The notes beneath the pieces are model-generated. The model was given only the letters and a program-made list of their open reading frames with translations, made no database searches and was not told the DNA's origin. A stretch of DNA of 11,155 nt from contig DPLS01000288.1 of assembly GCA_003541875.1 (NCBI GenBank), forward strand, positions 995-12,149, written 5' to 3'. This DNA is from Bacteroidota bacterium (GTDB lineage Bacteria > Bacteroidota > Ignavibacteria > UBA10030 > UBA6906). The translations under genes and the position numbers were made by a program. The stretch's first letter is position 1. Every line of letters starts with the position of its first letter. This document shows, piece after piece, positions 1 through 6,431 of this stretch.

Positions 1-158
1 TTACCAAGCAGGATGTCGCGAAAGAAAATCAAGACGAGGATTGATAGCAGTGCAACGCATTGCCAATCCTTGAGCTCAAATGGCGCGGGGACTGCCAGCG
101 AGGAATTCTGCGACGAAGAAGTTCGTGGGGCTCCCTTCTTATGTTTGTGCGGCGGCAC
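1..158 (-). CDS. Probable membrane protein, N-terminal fragment (runs off left edge)
   Basis: The reading frame is open on the minus strand from a GTG at 158-156 to the window edge, about 52 codons, with an in-frame TGA at 164-162 just upstream. The only plausible start is this GTG; there is no in-frame ATG and no good ribosome binding site. The peptide starts with a basic, Ser-rich stretch (MPPHKHKKGAPRTSSSQNSS). A hydrophobic segment follows at about residues 36-52 (CVALLSILVLIFFRDILLG), which looks like a first transmembrane helix. A basic cytoplasmic tail, a helix and then an 'FFRDILLG'-like loop recall the start of large multi-spanning YfhO-type or glycosyltransferase-like membrane proteins, but this is only a resemblance. 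It starts 18 bp after the stop of the family 9 glycosyltransferase, so it is probably in the same operon. Function cannot be stated from this fragment. Confidence 0.55.
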   Translation of the reverse strand, partial: MPPHKHKKGAPRTSSSQNSSLAVPAPFELKDWQCVALLSILVLIFFRDILLG

Positions 159-176
159 TGGTCAAGAAAATTTGAT

Positions 177-1277
177 TCAGGTTGAGAGAAGTCGCTTGAC
201 GCTCTTGAACACCCGGTCAACGTAAATGTACTGCATACAGTCGTTGGGGCAGACGGGAGAGAAATAGCACGGACAATCGAATTCCGGCTCAAGGATTTCA
301 CCTCGGCCGTACAGTTCGAATTCGTCTCTGTTGAAGATGTTGTTGAAGAGGACAATCTTCTTGTGCAAGCCGATAGTTATGTGCATGGCCATCGTGACTG
401 CGGTGACCACAAGGTCGCACTGGTCGACCTCATTGATAAACTTCTGAAGCGAAAAGTGACCAAAGTACAACGCACCGCTTGTTCTTGCAATGCGCTTGTT
501 CTTCTCGTGTTCCTGTTCACCGCCAAGCAGTAATGGAACATAGCCGGCGTTCTTCAACTTCTTTGCCAGTGCGATCCAGTTCTTTTCAGCCCAAAGTCGT
601 GAGACCCACCGGCCACCACATCCAGTGTTTAGGCCGACGACCCTTTTCTTCTTTGGCAGTTTCCATGAGTAGCCCTTGTCGGCCTGTGGATCCAGAAAGT
701 ACTCCTCGCCAGCAAACGTGAAGCCGCAGATTTCAAAGATCTCCTCTAGATAGCTTTTCGTATTCTCTTTATTGAGGTCATCGAAGACGCCCGTCATGTA
801 CTTCGCGACTGCGTCGTTGTCGGAGGGGGCGGCTTTGCCGTTCCAGAGCGTGAAGCCTTTCTTGATCGTTGATTGCAGAGACGAAGCAAGTGCGCAGGCC
901 TCTTTGTCCTTGTCGAGATTGTAGAGAATGTCGAACTTTGTGGCGCTAAGTGTGGCAAGGCTTTGCGGCGTGAACGGGAGGATGACGTCAACGCTGCGTG
1001 GGACGACATCGGGAGTGAGGGTCAGCCACCAGATTTGTGCTTGCGGATGCGTTGCCTTGAGTTTGTGTAACAGTGGCGTGGTTCTGATGACGTCGCCAAT
1101 TGCACCAAGCTTGATGATCAGGATCTTTGAAGTCAGTTGCTCATAGTATGTGCATGCGTGGCCTTGCTCATCAATGCAGTGAATCCCGTGCTGCTTGTGT
1201 GGCTTGCAAGGGACGTCGCCGCGGAAAAATCGGCAATCAACCTTGAGAGCATCCAGCGAATTCCAGGGTTTCGACAT
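177..1277 (-). CDS. Glycosyltransferase family 9 (heptosyltransferase-like) with cysteine-rich termini
   Basis: This 366-residue protein has the two-Rossmann (GT-B) layout of family 9 glycosyltransferases, which add heptose or similar sugars to LPS-type glycans at the inner face of the inner membrane. The acceptor-side motif is at residues 51-73 (KILIIKLGAIGD then TTPLL). The second domain starts near residue 214 (VVGLNTGCGG), with the family pattern RLWAEKNWIALAKKL. The late motif TAVTMAMHITIGLHKKIVLF is the usual 'S/T..MH.A.GL.K..V.LF' sugar-nucleotide region. Unlike classical WaaC/WaaF, about 45 residues precede the GT core. They carry Cys15, Cys24, Cys34 and Cys42, and the C-terminus carries Cys335, Cys337, Cys343 and Cys347. 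These eight cysteines could bind a metal or form disulfides, which is inference. The ATG at 1277 has no clear Shine-Dalgarno sequence. It lies 41 bp downstream of the family 2 glycosyltransferase and is probably co-transcribed. The donor and acceptor sugars cannot be told from sequence. Confidence 0.9.
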   Translation of the reverse strand: MSKPWNSLDALKVDCRFFRGDVPCKPHKQHGIHCIDEQGHACTYYEQLTSKILIIKLGAIGDVIRTTPLLHKLKATHPQAQIWWLTLTPDVVPRSVDVILPFTPQSLATLSATKFDILYNLDKDKEACALASSLQSTIKKGFTLWNGKAAPSDNDAVAKYMTGVFDDLNKENTKSYLEEIFEICGFTFAGEEYFLDPQADKGYSWKLPKKKRVVGLNTGCGGRWVSRLWAEKNWIALAKKLKNAGYVPLLLGGEQEHEKNKRIARTSGALYFGHFSLQKFINEVDQCDLVVTAVTMAMHITIGLHKKIVLFNNIFNRDEFELYGRGEILEPEFDCPCYFSPVCPNDCMQYIYVDRVFKSVKRLLST

Positions 1278-1318
1278 TCAGAAAAATGCTTGTGCAAGAG
1301 TTGAACAAACGGAGCAAG

Positions 1319-2635
1319 CTAACGGATGATGTCTCGTATGGCGTATTCCTCCTCGGTTTGCTTTGACTTGCTGATCATCTCGCCCAGCAATCCGATCGAG
1401 ACAAACTGGATGCCGACGATAATCAGAAGAATGCCACCGAGAAACAATGGACGGTTGCTGAGGGGTTGGCCCATAAACCATTCCACTACTAGCCATCCGT
1501 CAACGAGGAGCCCGGCCAGAGAGAAGATCATTCCCCAGAATCCGAAAAGGTGAAGCGGCCTGCGGAAATATCGGGTTGTGAACAGTGCCGTCAGTAAATC
1601 CAGGAAACCTTTCCAGAATCGACCCAAGCCGAACTTTGTCTTGCCGTATTTCCTTGGCCTATGGTTCACAACCATCTCGCCGATCCTGAATCCTTCCCAG
1701 TGTGCAAGCACGGGCACATAACGATGAAGCTCACCGTATACCTTCACAGTTTTCACCACCTCCTTCTTGTACGCTTTCAATCCGCAATTGAAGTCGTGGA
1801 TCTTGATTCCGGTCAGAACGGAGGTGACAAAATTGAAAAACCGAGATGGGATGGTCTTCGTAATTGGGTCACGGCGCTTTTTCTTCCATCCCGATACAAG
1901 GTCAAAGCCTTCATTGATGCGTTTGACGAGGCTCGGAATTTCGGCGGGGTCATCCTGGAGATCCGCATCCATTGTGATAACGACGTTCCCTTGAGCCTGC
2001 TGGAACCCAATCGACAGGGCAGCGGATTTTCCGTAGTTGCGGCGGAAACGGATGATCTTGACCCTATTGTCGAATCGCTTCAATGAGCGCAGGACCTCGA
2101 ATGACCTGTCCGTGCTACCGTCGTCGATAAAAATAATCTCATGGCGATGTGTTGCCCGGCTGAGTGCTGTGCGTAGCTGTTGATGTAGCTCCTTGAGCGA
2201 CTCCTCCTCGTTGTAGAGAGGGATAATGACGCTGATATCCAGCTTATGTTGCTGTTGTTGCCCACGCTGCGACTCGGATGCCGGGGGCTGGGGTCTCTGT
2301 TGGTTTTGTTGTACCGGTCGTGGAGGTTCTGCCTGTTTCTCTTGAGCCTCCCCCTCAGCGCCATTTGCCTGTCTGTTCCTTTGTCCCGGAGGTCTTTGCC
2401 GGTACTGGTGCCTGGGTCGGAACCGATCCCTGCCCCGACGGTCTTGCGATGGTTGTTGCTGCCCGCTCTTCGGTTGTTCAGCGTTCGTCTGAGATTGGGG
2501 AGCATCATCAGTTGGCCTTGCCTCTGAGCTTCCGGGTTGCTGTGCATTCGTCTCGGGCGGAGGAGGTTGTGCCGGTTGCCCGACTGGTTGAGATTGTTCG
2601 GGAGATTGGGACTGCTCTGGCGTTTCGTCGGGCAT
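1319..2635 (-). CDS. Family 2 glycosyltransferase (polyprenol-phosphate sugar transferase type) with disordered N-terminal tail
   Basis: This 438-residue protein is a DPM1/ArnC/GtrB-like family 2 glycosyltransferase that moves a sugar from a nucleotide donor to a polyprenyl phosphate at the inner membrane. The GT-A domain begins at residue 132 (DISVIIPLYNEEESL). It has DDGSTD at 171-176 and the metal-binding DADLQDDP at 223-230, then CGLKAYKKEVV near 284-294 and the late NHRPRKYGKTKFG motif at 324-336. Two C-terminal membrane helices follow (about 364-386 and 396-417), as in GtrB-type enzymes. Residues 1-131 (bases 2243-2635) are a low-complexity tail rich in Gln, Pro and, at 65-90, Arg (RRGRDRFRPRHQYRQR). 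This is not a normal part of the family and is predicted to be disordered. The frame is open throughout the tail and there is no Met in front of the core. The ATG at 2635 therefore fits, though no Shine-Dalgarno is visible. It is the first gene of the leftward cluster. The sugar specificity is unknown. Confidence 0.92.
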   Translation of the reverse strand: MPDETPEQSQSPEQSQPVGQPAQPPPPETNAQQPGSSEARPTDDAPQSQTNAEQPKSGQQQPSQDRRGRDRFRPRHQYRQRPPGQRNRQANGAEGEAQEKQAEPPRPVQQNQQRPQPPASESQRGQQQQHKLDISVIIPLYNEEESLKELHQQLRTALSRATHRHEIIFIDDGSTDRSFEVLRSLKRFDNRVKIIRFRRNYGKSAALSIGFQQAQGNVVITMDADLQDDPAEIPSLVKRINEGFDLVSGWKKKRRDPITKTIPSRFFNFVTSVLTGIKIHDFNCGLKAYKKEVVKTVKVYGELHRYVPVLAHWEGFRIGEMVVNHRPRKYGKTKFGLGRFWKGFLDLLTALFTTRYFRRPLHLFGFWGMIFSLAGLLVDGWLVVEWFMGQPLSNRPLFLGGILLIIVGIQFVSIGLLGEMISKSKQTEEEYAIRDIIR

Positions 2636-2704
2636 GAGGGTGGTCGATCTGCTGGTGACGTAAGTAGAATTTGCAAAGCAACCTAACCATTTTCACCTTG
2701 AAAA

Positions 2705-2721
2705 TCAACGGGTTTCGTTGA
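2705..2721. repeat. Inverted repeat between the divergent -35 boxes (possible operator)
   Basis: The perfect inverted repeat TCAACG-ggttt-CGTTGA has 6-bp arms and a 5-bp centre. Its right arm overlaps the TTGACA of the rightward promoter, and its left arm overlaps the possible leftward -35 box (TTGATT on the minus strand). It could be an operator. Part of the symmetry could also arise simply because two divergent -35 boxes contain TTGA and its complement. Confidence 0.3.
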
Positions 2722-2746
2722 CATTCGGAGCACTCTTCTCTATATT
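2718..2746 (+). promoter_or_regulatory. Sigma-70-type promoter for the asmA-rsmA unit
   Basis: A perfect -35 hexamer TTGACA (2718-2723) is followed after exactly 17 bp by TATATT (2741-2746), a 5 of 6 match to the -10 consensus. Transcription would start near 2753, giving a leader of about 100 nt before the ATG at 2857. The call rests on consensus match and spacing only. Confidence 0.65.
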
Positions 2747-2856
2747 GAAAGCAACTTCCAAAGAGAAATACCATGGATCCATGATTACGGAAGGAAGGCA
2801 ACGGTTGTTGTCTTGGATCCGAACTAAGTTGTCGCAAAAGCTCCCATGAGGCATAC

Positions 2857-5487
2857 ATGGCACTCACACGCAAGGCAAAGACCTGGCTGATAGTCCTCAG
2901 CATTCCGGTTGTTTTTGTCATCGGCGCCGCCGTTGCACTGAAAATGCTTTTCACCAGCGACCGGTTGAAGGCGTTCATTATCCCAAAGATTGAAGAGGCG
3001 ACCCACCGCACCGTTGCAGTTCAATCAATCGGCCTCTCTCTTTTGCCGACGCTCGCTGTCGAAGTGGACGAGCTTACCGTTTCCAACAAGGAGGGGGAAG
3101 GTTTCACAGACAAGCCGATGCTTCAGCTGGACAAGCTGGTGCTTGATGTCCGTCTCCTTCCGTTACTGAAAGGGAACATCGAAGTATCACATGTGACGTT
3201 GGAGCGTCCATACATCTTCCTTGAGGTGAACGGGAAGGGAGAGGCGAATTATTCTGATAAGCAGCCTATCAATTCATCCGGTGAAGACACGAAGAATGAA
3301 TCGCCGGTTGCTGGTCTCGCGCAGCCTCCGACTACTGTGAGCGTTGAAACCAAAGCTGGCGGCTATGGACTTCTTCTTTCAAATCTTCAGATTGTCAACG
3401 GCACATTGGAATACTTTGATCGGAAGGGGAACTCTGTCACGACGATGGAGGGAATGGAGTACAAAGTCCGCGTGGAGGCGCCAAAGGGCACGAATGAAAT
3501 CTCCGTTGACGTGCAGGGTAGCATTGAGAAGTTCAGCTACGGTTCTCTCTCGACCCCTCTTGTTGCCGACCTAAGACTCGGGTTGACCCAGAAGTTTGTA
3601 TACGACATGAAGACGGATGTCTTGAAGCTGCAGCCCGGCACCGCCAATGTTCAAGAGATTCCTCTAACTGTCACGGGGGATGTCACGGGGGTCACGAAGG
3701 TTCCGGTGATGAATCTGGTCATCTCATCTGACAAAGTGAGCATTCCCGAACTTCTCTCTCTTGTGCCGAAAGAGTATATGAAAAAGGCCGAGGGTGTGAA
3801 AGGGAAGGGCACTGCAAAAGTCAAAATAGAAGTCAAAGGTAGTGTGACCGACTCATCCAATCCCGACATTACAGGGATGATTTCTGCGACAGACGCCAGT
3901 ATCCAGTATGCGCAACTGCCAAAACCGATTACAAATGTGAATATTGTAACTGACTTTGCCCGTTCGAAGGTGAAGCAGGAATTCAGGGTGACGAAGTTCT
4001 CCGCGACGCTCGGGAACAATCCGCTAGCGGCCACCATGACCGTTGTGAACTTCGATGATCCTTTACTGGCTATGACCCTGAATGCAACCATGAATCTTGC
4101 TGAAGTGAAAGACTACTATCCTCTTGAATCTGGGACGGAACTGAGTGGTACGTTGAAAACGAGTGTCAACATCGCCGGCAAGGTTAGCAACCCGTCTGCA
4201 ATGAAAGCTGCAGGAACGATGGAGTTCCGGGGCGTGACGATCAAGACTGCGACCAGCAAGAATCCCATACAGAACTTGAATGGAACAATCGCCTTCAACA
4301 ACCAACTCGTTGAGGCCAAGAAGATTTCGATGAATCTTGGCAGGTCTGATCTTTCACTGGCATTCTCGATGAGAAACTACCTGTCGATGATGTCCAATGA
4401 CACGAAGGTGCCTAAAGCAAGCGCGGGTCTCACACTCAACTCGAATCATCTCTACACCGTAGATGTCATGGGAGAAGAAAAGTCACCGCCCGCGACGGCA
4501 GGACATCCATCTTCTACGGCGCCTGCTGTGGAGCCAAAGGGAGAAACACCAGATGGCGGCGGCGGACAGAAAGCCTCGCAAGGGAAACCAGTTGAAGCCA
4601 AGAAAGCCGGGGTGCCGCTTCCCAACGTGGATATGGATATTGTAGCGACAATTGGCACACTGACGATGGAGAAGTTCGAGCTGAAGAATGTCCGAGGGAC
4701 GATGAAGATAGCGAACGGCATCATCAATCTGCAAAGCTTCACATGTAACGTCTTTGATGGTTCCGTTTCCACAAAGGGTTCGCTGAATATGCAGAAGCCC
4801 GAGCGGCCGACATTCGATCTTGCCTTCGACATGAACGGAGTGGATGCCCACACGATGCTTCCGAAGTTCACATCTTTCGGCGAACGGATGTTCGGCAGAC
4901 TCTCGATGAACACGACGATGAAAGGGATGCTGAACGATACGCTTGGCTTAGTGAACCAGGGACTGAACGGGCAGGGGAAAGTGAATATCCGGGAAGGCAA
5001 GCTGACCGGTGTGAAGGTCAACAAGGTGGTTGCATCGATGCTGAAGTTGCCTGACCTCGAAGAGATCACCTTCAAGGACTGGGCAAACACATTCACCATT
5101 GTGGACGGACGGGTTATTATCAAGGATCTTAAGATTGCTGCGCTTGGAGCTGACTACCTTGTAAACGGCTCACAGGGTCTTGATGGTTCACTGGACTATT
5201 CCATGTCGATGGTGCTTTCGGATCAGACTTCGGCGAAAGTATCGATTCCGGGTTTTGCAGGGGAAGCGGTGAAGCTGTTCAAGGAGCCGGGCGGGAGAGT
5301 GAAGCTTGACTTCGTGGTGGGTGGATCATACGAGGATCCCAAAGTGAGTCTGGATACGAAGCCAGCACAGAAAAACGCGGAAGAACTAGCGAAGCAGAAA
5401 GTGGCAGAGGAAACAAAGAAGCTCGGTGAAGATGTAAAAAAGAAGGCGGGCGATCTGCTCAAAGACCTGTTCAAGAAAAAGAAATGA
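2857..5487 (+). CDS. AsmA family envelope protein
   Basis: This is an 876-residue AsmA/TamB-type protein, a family of inner-membrane-anchored periplasmic proteins linked to outer membrane assembly and lipid transport between membranes. Residues 1-8 are basic and 9-31 form one hydrophobic segment (uncleaved anchor). The AsmA N-terminal pattern follows, with IGLSLLPTLAVEVDELTVSN (about 58-77) as a recognisable part, and then repeated beta-rich segments. A Ser/Pro/Gly-rich linker at residues 539-588 separates the middle region from the C-terminal AsmA domain. The latter includes the family-like stretches FTIVDGRVIIKDLKI and LDGSLDYSMSMVLSD near residues 746-789. The end is a Lys-rich helical tail that finishes FKKKK. 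A weak GAGG lies before the ATG. The stop overlaps the rsmA ATG (ATGA at 5484-5487), so translation is probably coupled. It is longer than E. coli AsmA (about 617 residues). Family call is firm; exact role is inferred. Confidence 0.88.
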   Translation: MALTRKAKTWLIVLSIPVVFVIGAAVALKMLFTSDRLKAFIIPKIEEATHRTVAVQSIGLSLLPTLAVEVDELTVSNKEGEGFTDKPMLQLDKLVLDVRLLPLLKGNIEVSHVTLERPYIFLEVNGKGEANYSDKQPINSSGEDTKNESPVAGLAQPPTTVSVETKAGGYGLLLSNLQIVNGTLEYFDRKGNSVTTMEGMEYKVRVEAPKGTNEISVDVQGSIEKFSYGSLSTPLVADLRLGLTQKFVYDMKTDVLKLQPGTANVQEIPLTVTGDVTGVTKVPVMNLVISSDKVSIPELLSLVPKEYMKKAEGVKGKGTAKVKIEVKGSVTDSSNPDITGMISATDASIQYAQLPKPITNVNIVTDFARSKVKQEFRVTKFSATLGNNPLAATMTVVNFDDPLLAMTLNATMNLAEVKDYYPLESGTELSGTLKTSVNIAGKVSNPSAMKAAGTMEFRGVTIKTATSKNPIQNLNGTIAFNNQLVEAKKISMNLGRSDLSLAFSMRNYLSMMSNDTKVPKASAGLTLNSNHLYTVDVMGEEKSPPATAGHPSSTAPAVEPKGETPDGGGGQKASQGKPVEAKKAGVPLPNVDMDIVATIGTLTMEKFELKNVRGTMKIANGIINLQSFTCNVFDGSVSTKGSLNMQKPERPTFDLAFDMNGVDAHTMLPKFTSFGERMFGRLSMNTTMKGMLNDTLGLVNQGLNGQGKVNIREGKLTGVKVNKVVASMLKLPDLEEITFKDWANTFTIVDGRVIIKDLKIAALGADYLVNGSQGLDGSLDYSMSMVLSDQTSAKVSIPGFAGEAVKLFKEPGGRVKLDFVVGGSYEDPKVSLDTKPAQKNAEELAKQKVAEETKKLGEDVKKKAGDLLKDLFKKKK

Positions 5488-6386
5488 CATTTCCTTCTGT
5501 GAATATCGACCACTCTCCCGGACGTCGTTTGAACACCCGACCTGTGACAAAGGAATCTGGCTTGGGGAGAAGGAACCCAACGCTTCTCCATGCGCAACAT
5601 CTGCGACCCAAGAAGTCGCTCGGTCAGAATTTCTTGCGAGATGAAAACATCTGTCGGAAAATTGTGCGAGCGATTCAGCCGCAGCCCTCTGACATTATGC
5701 TGGAGATAGGCCCCGGAGAAGGCGCGCTCACCAAGTACCTTGCCCACGCGGTGAAGCATCTCGTTACCGTCGACGTGGATGAGAGAGTGGTATTCAGGAT
5801 GCGCGAGTTGTTTCCGGATGTTGAAGTTGTTCACGGAGACGTTCTTGAGCTTGAGCTGGACAAGATCTCCCGAAAGTATGGTGTACCCATTCGTGTTGTG
5901 GGAAATATTCCCTACAATATCACGAGTCCGATACTCTTCTATCTGCTTGACCGGCGCTCATCGGTACGGGATGTGATTCTCATGGTTCAGAAAGAAGTTG
6001 CACAACGACTGGTGGCCAAGCCGGGATCCAAGGATTATGGCATCCTCTCGGTTTCCTTCCAGCTCTTTGCTGACGTAGAGGTGTTGTTTGATGTGTCGCC
6101 CAATGCCTTTTTTCCGAAGCCGGATGTCATCTCTTCGATCATTCATCTTTATATACTGGGAACGCCACGCTATCCCGTTGCCGACGAGGAGATCTTCCGC
6201 TCGATGGTGCGCGCCATCTTCGGCAAACGGCGAAAGATGCTGCGCGGCTCATTGAAGTACTTCTGTGACGAATACGGTTTCACGCTTCCGAAGAAAGTTG
6301 ATCTCACAAGGCGGCCAGAGGAACTCTCCATTGAACAACTGGTCCGCATGAGCAATTCGCTCGTCGAAACTGCTCCAGCCCAATGA
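5484..6386 (+). CDS. rsmA: 16S rRNA (adenine1518-N6/adenine1519-N6)-dimethyltransferase RsmA (KsgA)
   Basis: RsmA uses S-adenosylmethionine to dimethylate two adjacent adenines in the 3'-terminal hairpin of 16S rRNA during late small-subunit assembly. The signature LRPKKSLGQNFLRDENIC is at residues 40-57. The SAM-binding loop LEIGPGEGALTKYL is at 73-86, with the acidic end of strand 2 (VDVDERV) at 96-102, GDVLEL at 118-123 and the catalytic NIPYNI at 141-146. The C-terminal helical domain contains FFPKPDVISSIIHL and FGKRRKMLRGSL. The ATG at 5484 overlaps the asmA stop but gives about 40 residues before the conserved start, when family members usually have about 10. An in-frame TTG at 5562 has a good Shine-Dalgarno and may be the true start, giving about 274 residues, nearer the usual length. 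Function is certain; the start is not. Confidence 0.95.
   Translation: MTFPSVNIDHSPGRRLNTRPVTKESGLGRRNPTLLHAQHLRPKKSLGQNFLRDENICRKIVRAIQPQPSDIMLEIGPGEGALTKYLAHAVKHLVTVDVDERVVFRMRELFPDVEVVHGDVLELELDKISRKYGVPIRVVGNIPYNITSPILFYLLDRRSSVRDVILMVQKEVAQRLVAKPGSKDYGILSVSFQLFADVEVLFDVSPNAFFPKPDVISSIIHLYILGTPRYPVADEEIFRSMVRAIFGKRRKMLRGSLKYFCDEYGFTLPKKVDLTRRPEELSIEQLVRMSNSLVETAPAQ
5549..5564 (+). promoter_or_regulatory. rsmA: Ribosome binding site and TTG: alternative start of rsmA
   Basis: AAAGGA at 5549-5554 lies 7 nt before an in-frame TTG at 5562-5564. Starting here leaves a short lead (GRRNPTLLHAQH) before the conserved LRPKKSLGQNF, as is normal for RsmA. The upstream ATG at 5484 has only an A-rich stretch in front and would rely on coupling to asmA. 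This site decides between a 300- and a 274-residue product. Confidence 0.45.
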
Positions 6387-6424
6387 GTATTATGCCACCC
6401 ACTAATTCCCTTCCTTCACAATAG
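6383..6424 (+). other. 13-codon mini-ORF bridging rsmA and the PAP2 gene
   Basis: An ATG at 6383 overlaps the rsmA stop as ATGA and reads 13 codons (MSIMPPTNSLPSQ) to a TAG at 6422-6424. That is 7 nt before the ATG of the PAP2 gene, which has no visible Shine-Dalgarno of its own. It could pass ribosomes from rsmA to the next gene by reinitiation. Nothing else supports translation, and chance is a fair explanation for so short a frame. Confidence 0.2.
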
Positions 6425-6431
6425 TCGCCGC

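Larger units (their letters stand above)
2636..2856. promoter_or_regulatory. Divergent intergenic region between the glycosyltransferase cluster and asmA
   Basis: This is a 221-bp non-coding spacer between genes that point away from each other. The rightward promoter is listed separately. A leftward promoter is less clear. The best candidate is TTGATT on the minus strand (bases 2703-2708), 17 bp from a poor -10, TAGGTT (bases 2680-2685); I give this little weight. A perfect 12-bp palindrome CATGGATCCATG lies at 2772-2783 within the asmA leader, and a second GGATCC is at 2815-2820. I could not assign either a role. No gene or structured RNA is evident. Confidence 0.5.

Noticed and set aside
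1661..2086. 141-codon plus-strand frame inside the family 2 glycosyltransferase
   Set aside because: It is antisense to conserved catalytic motifs, and no promoter, ribosome binding site or recognisable domain supports it.
2080..2676. 198-codon minus-strand frame overlapping the family 2 glycosyltransferase
   Set aside because: It is offset from the real glycosyltransferase frame, which carries DDGSTD and DADLQDD. Its product is a low-complexity Arg/Ser/Asn mix produced by the repetitive tail DNA.
2772..2783. 12-bp palindrome CATGGATCCATG in the asmA leader, with a second GGATCC at 2815
   Set aside because: It is too short and isolated to support a riboswitch, terminator or mobile element end. 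No paired structure with the start codon region was found.
4452..5123. 223-codon open frame on the minus strand inside asmA
   Set aside because: It lies opposite a well-supported AsmA domain. Its translation is Ser/Phe/Thr-rich with no family motif, as expected for a shadow frame.
5223..5834. 203-codon minus-strand frame over the asmA/rsmA junction
   Set aside because: It runs antisense to two real genes. The Phe/Ser-rich run is simply the complement of the Lys-rich AsmA tail.
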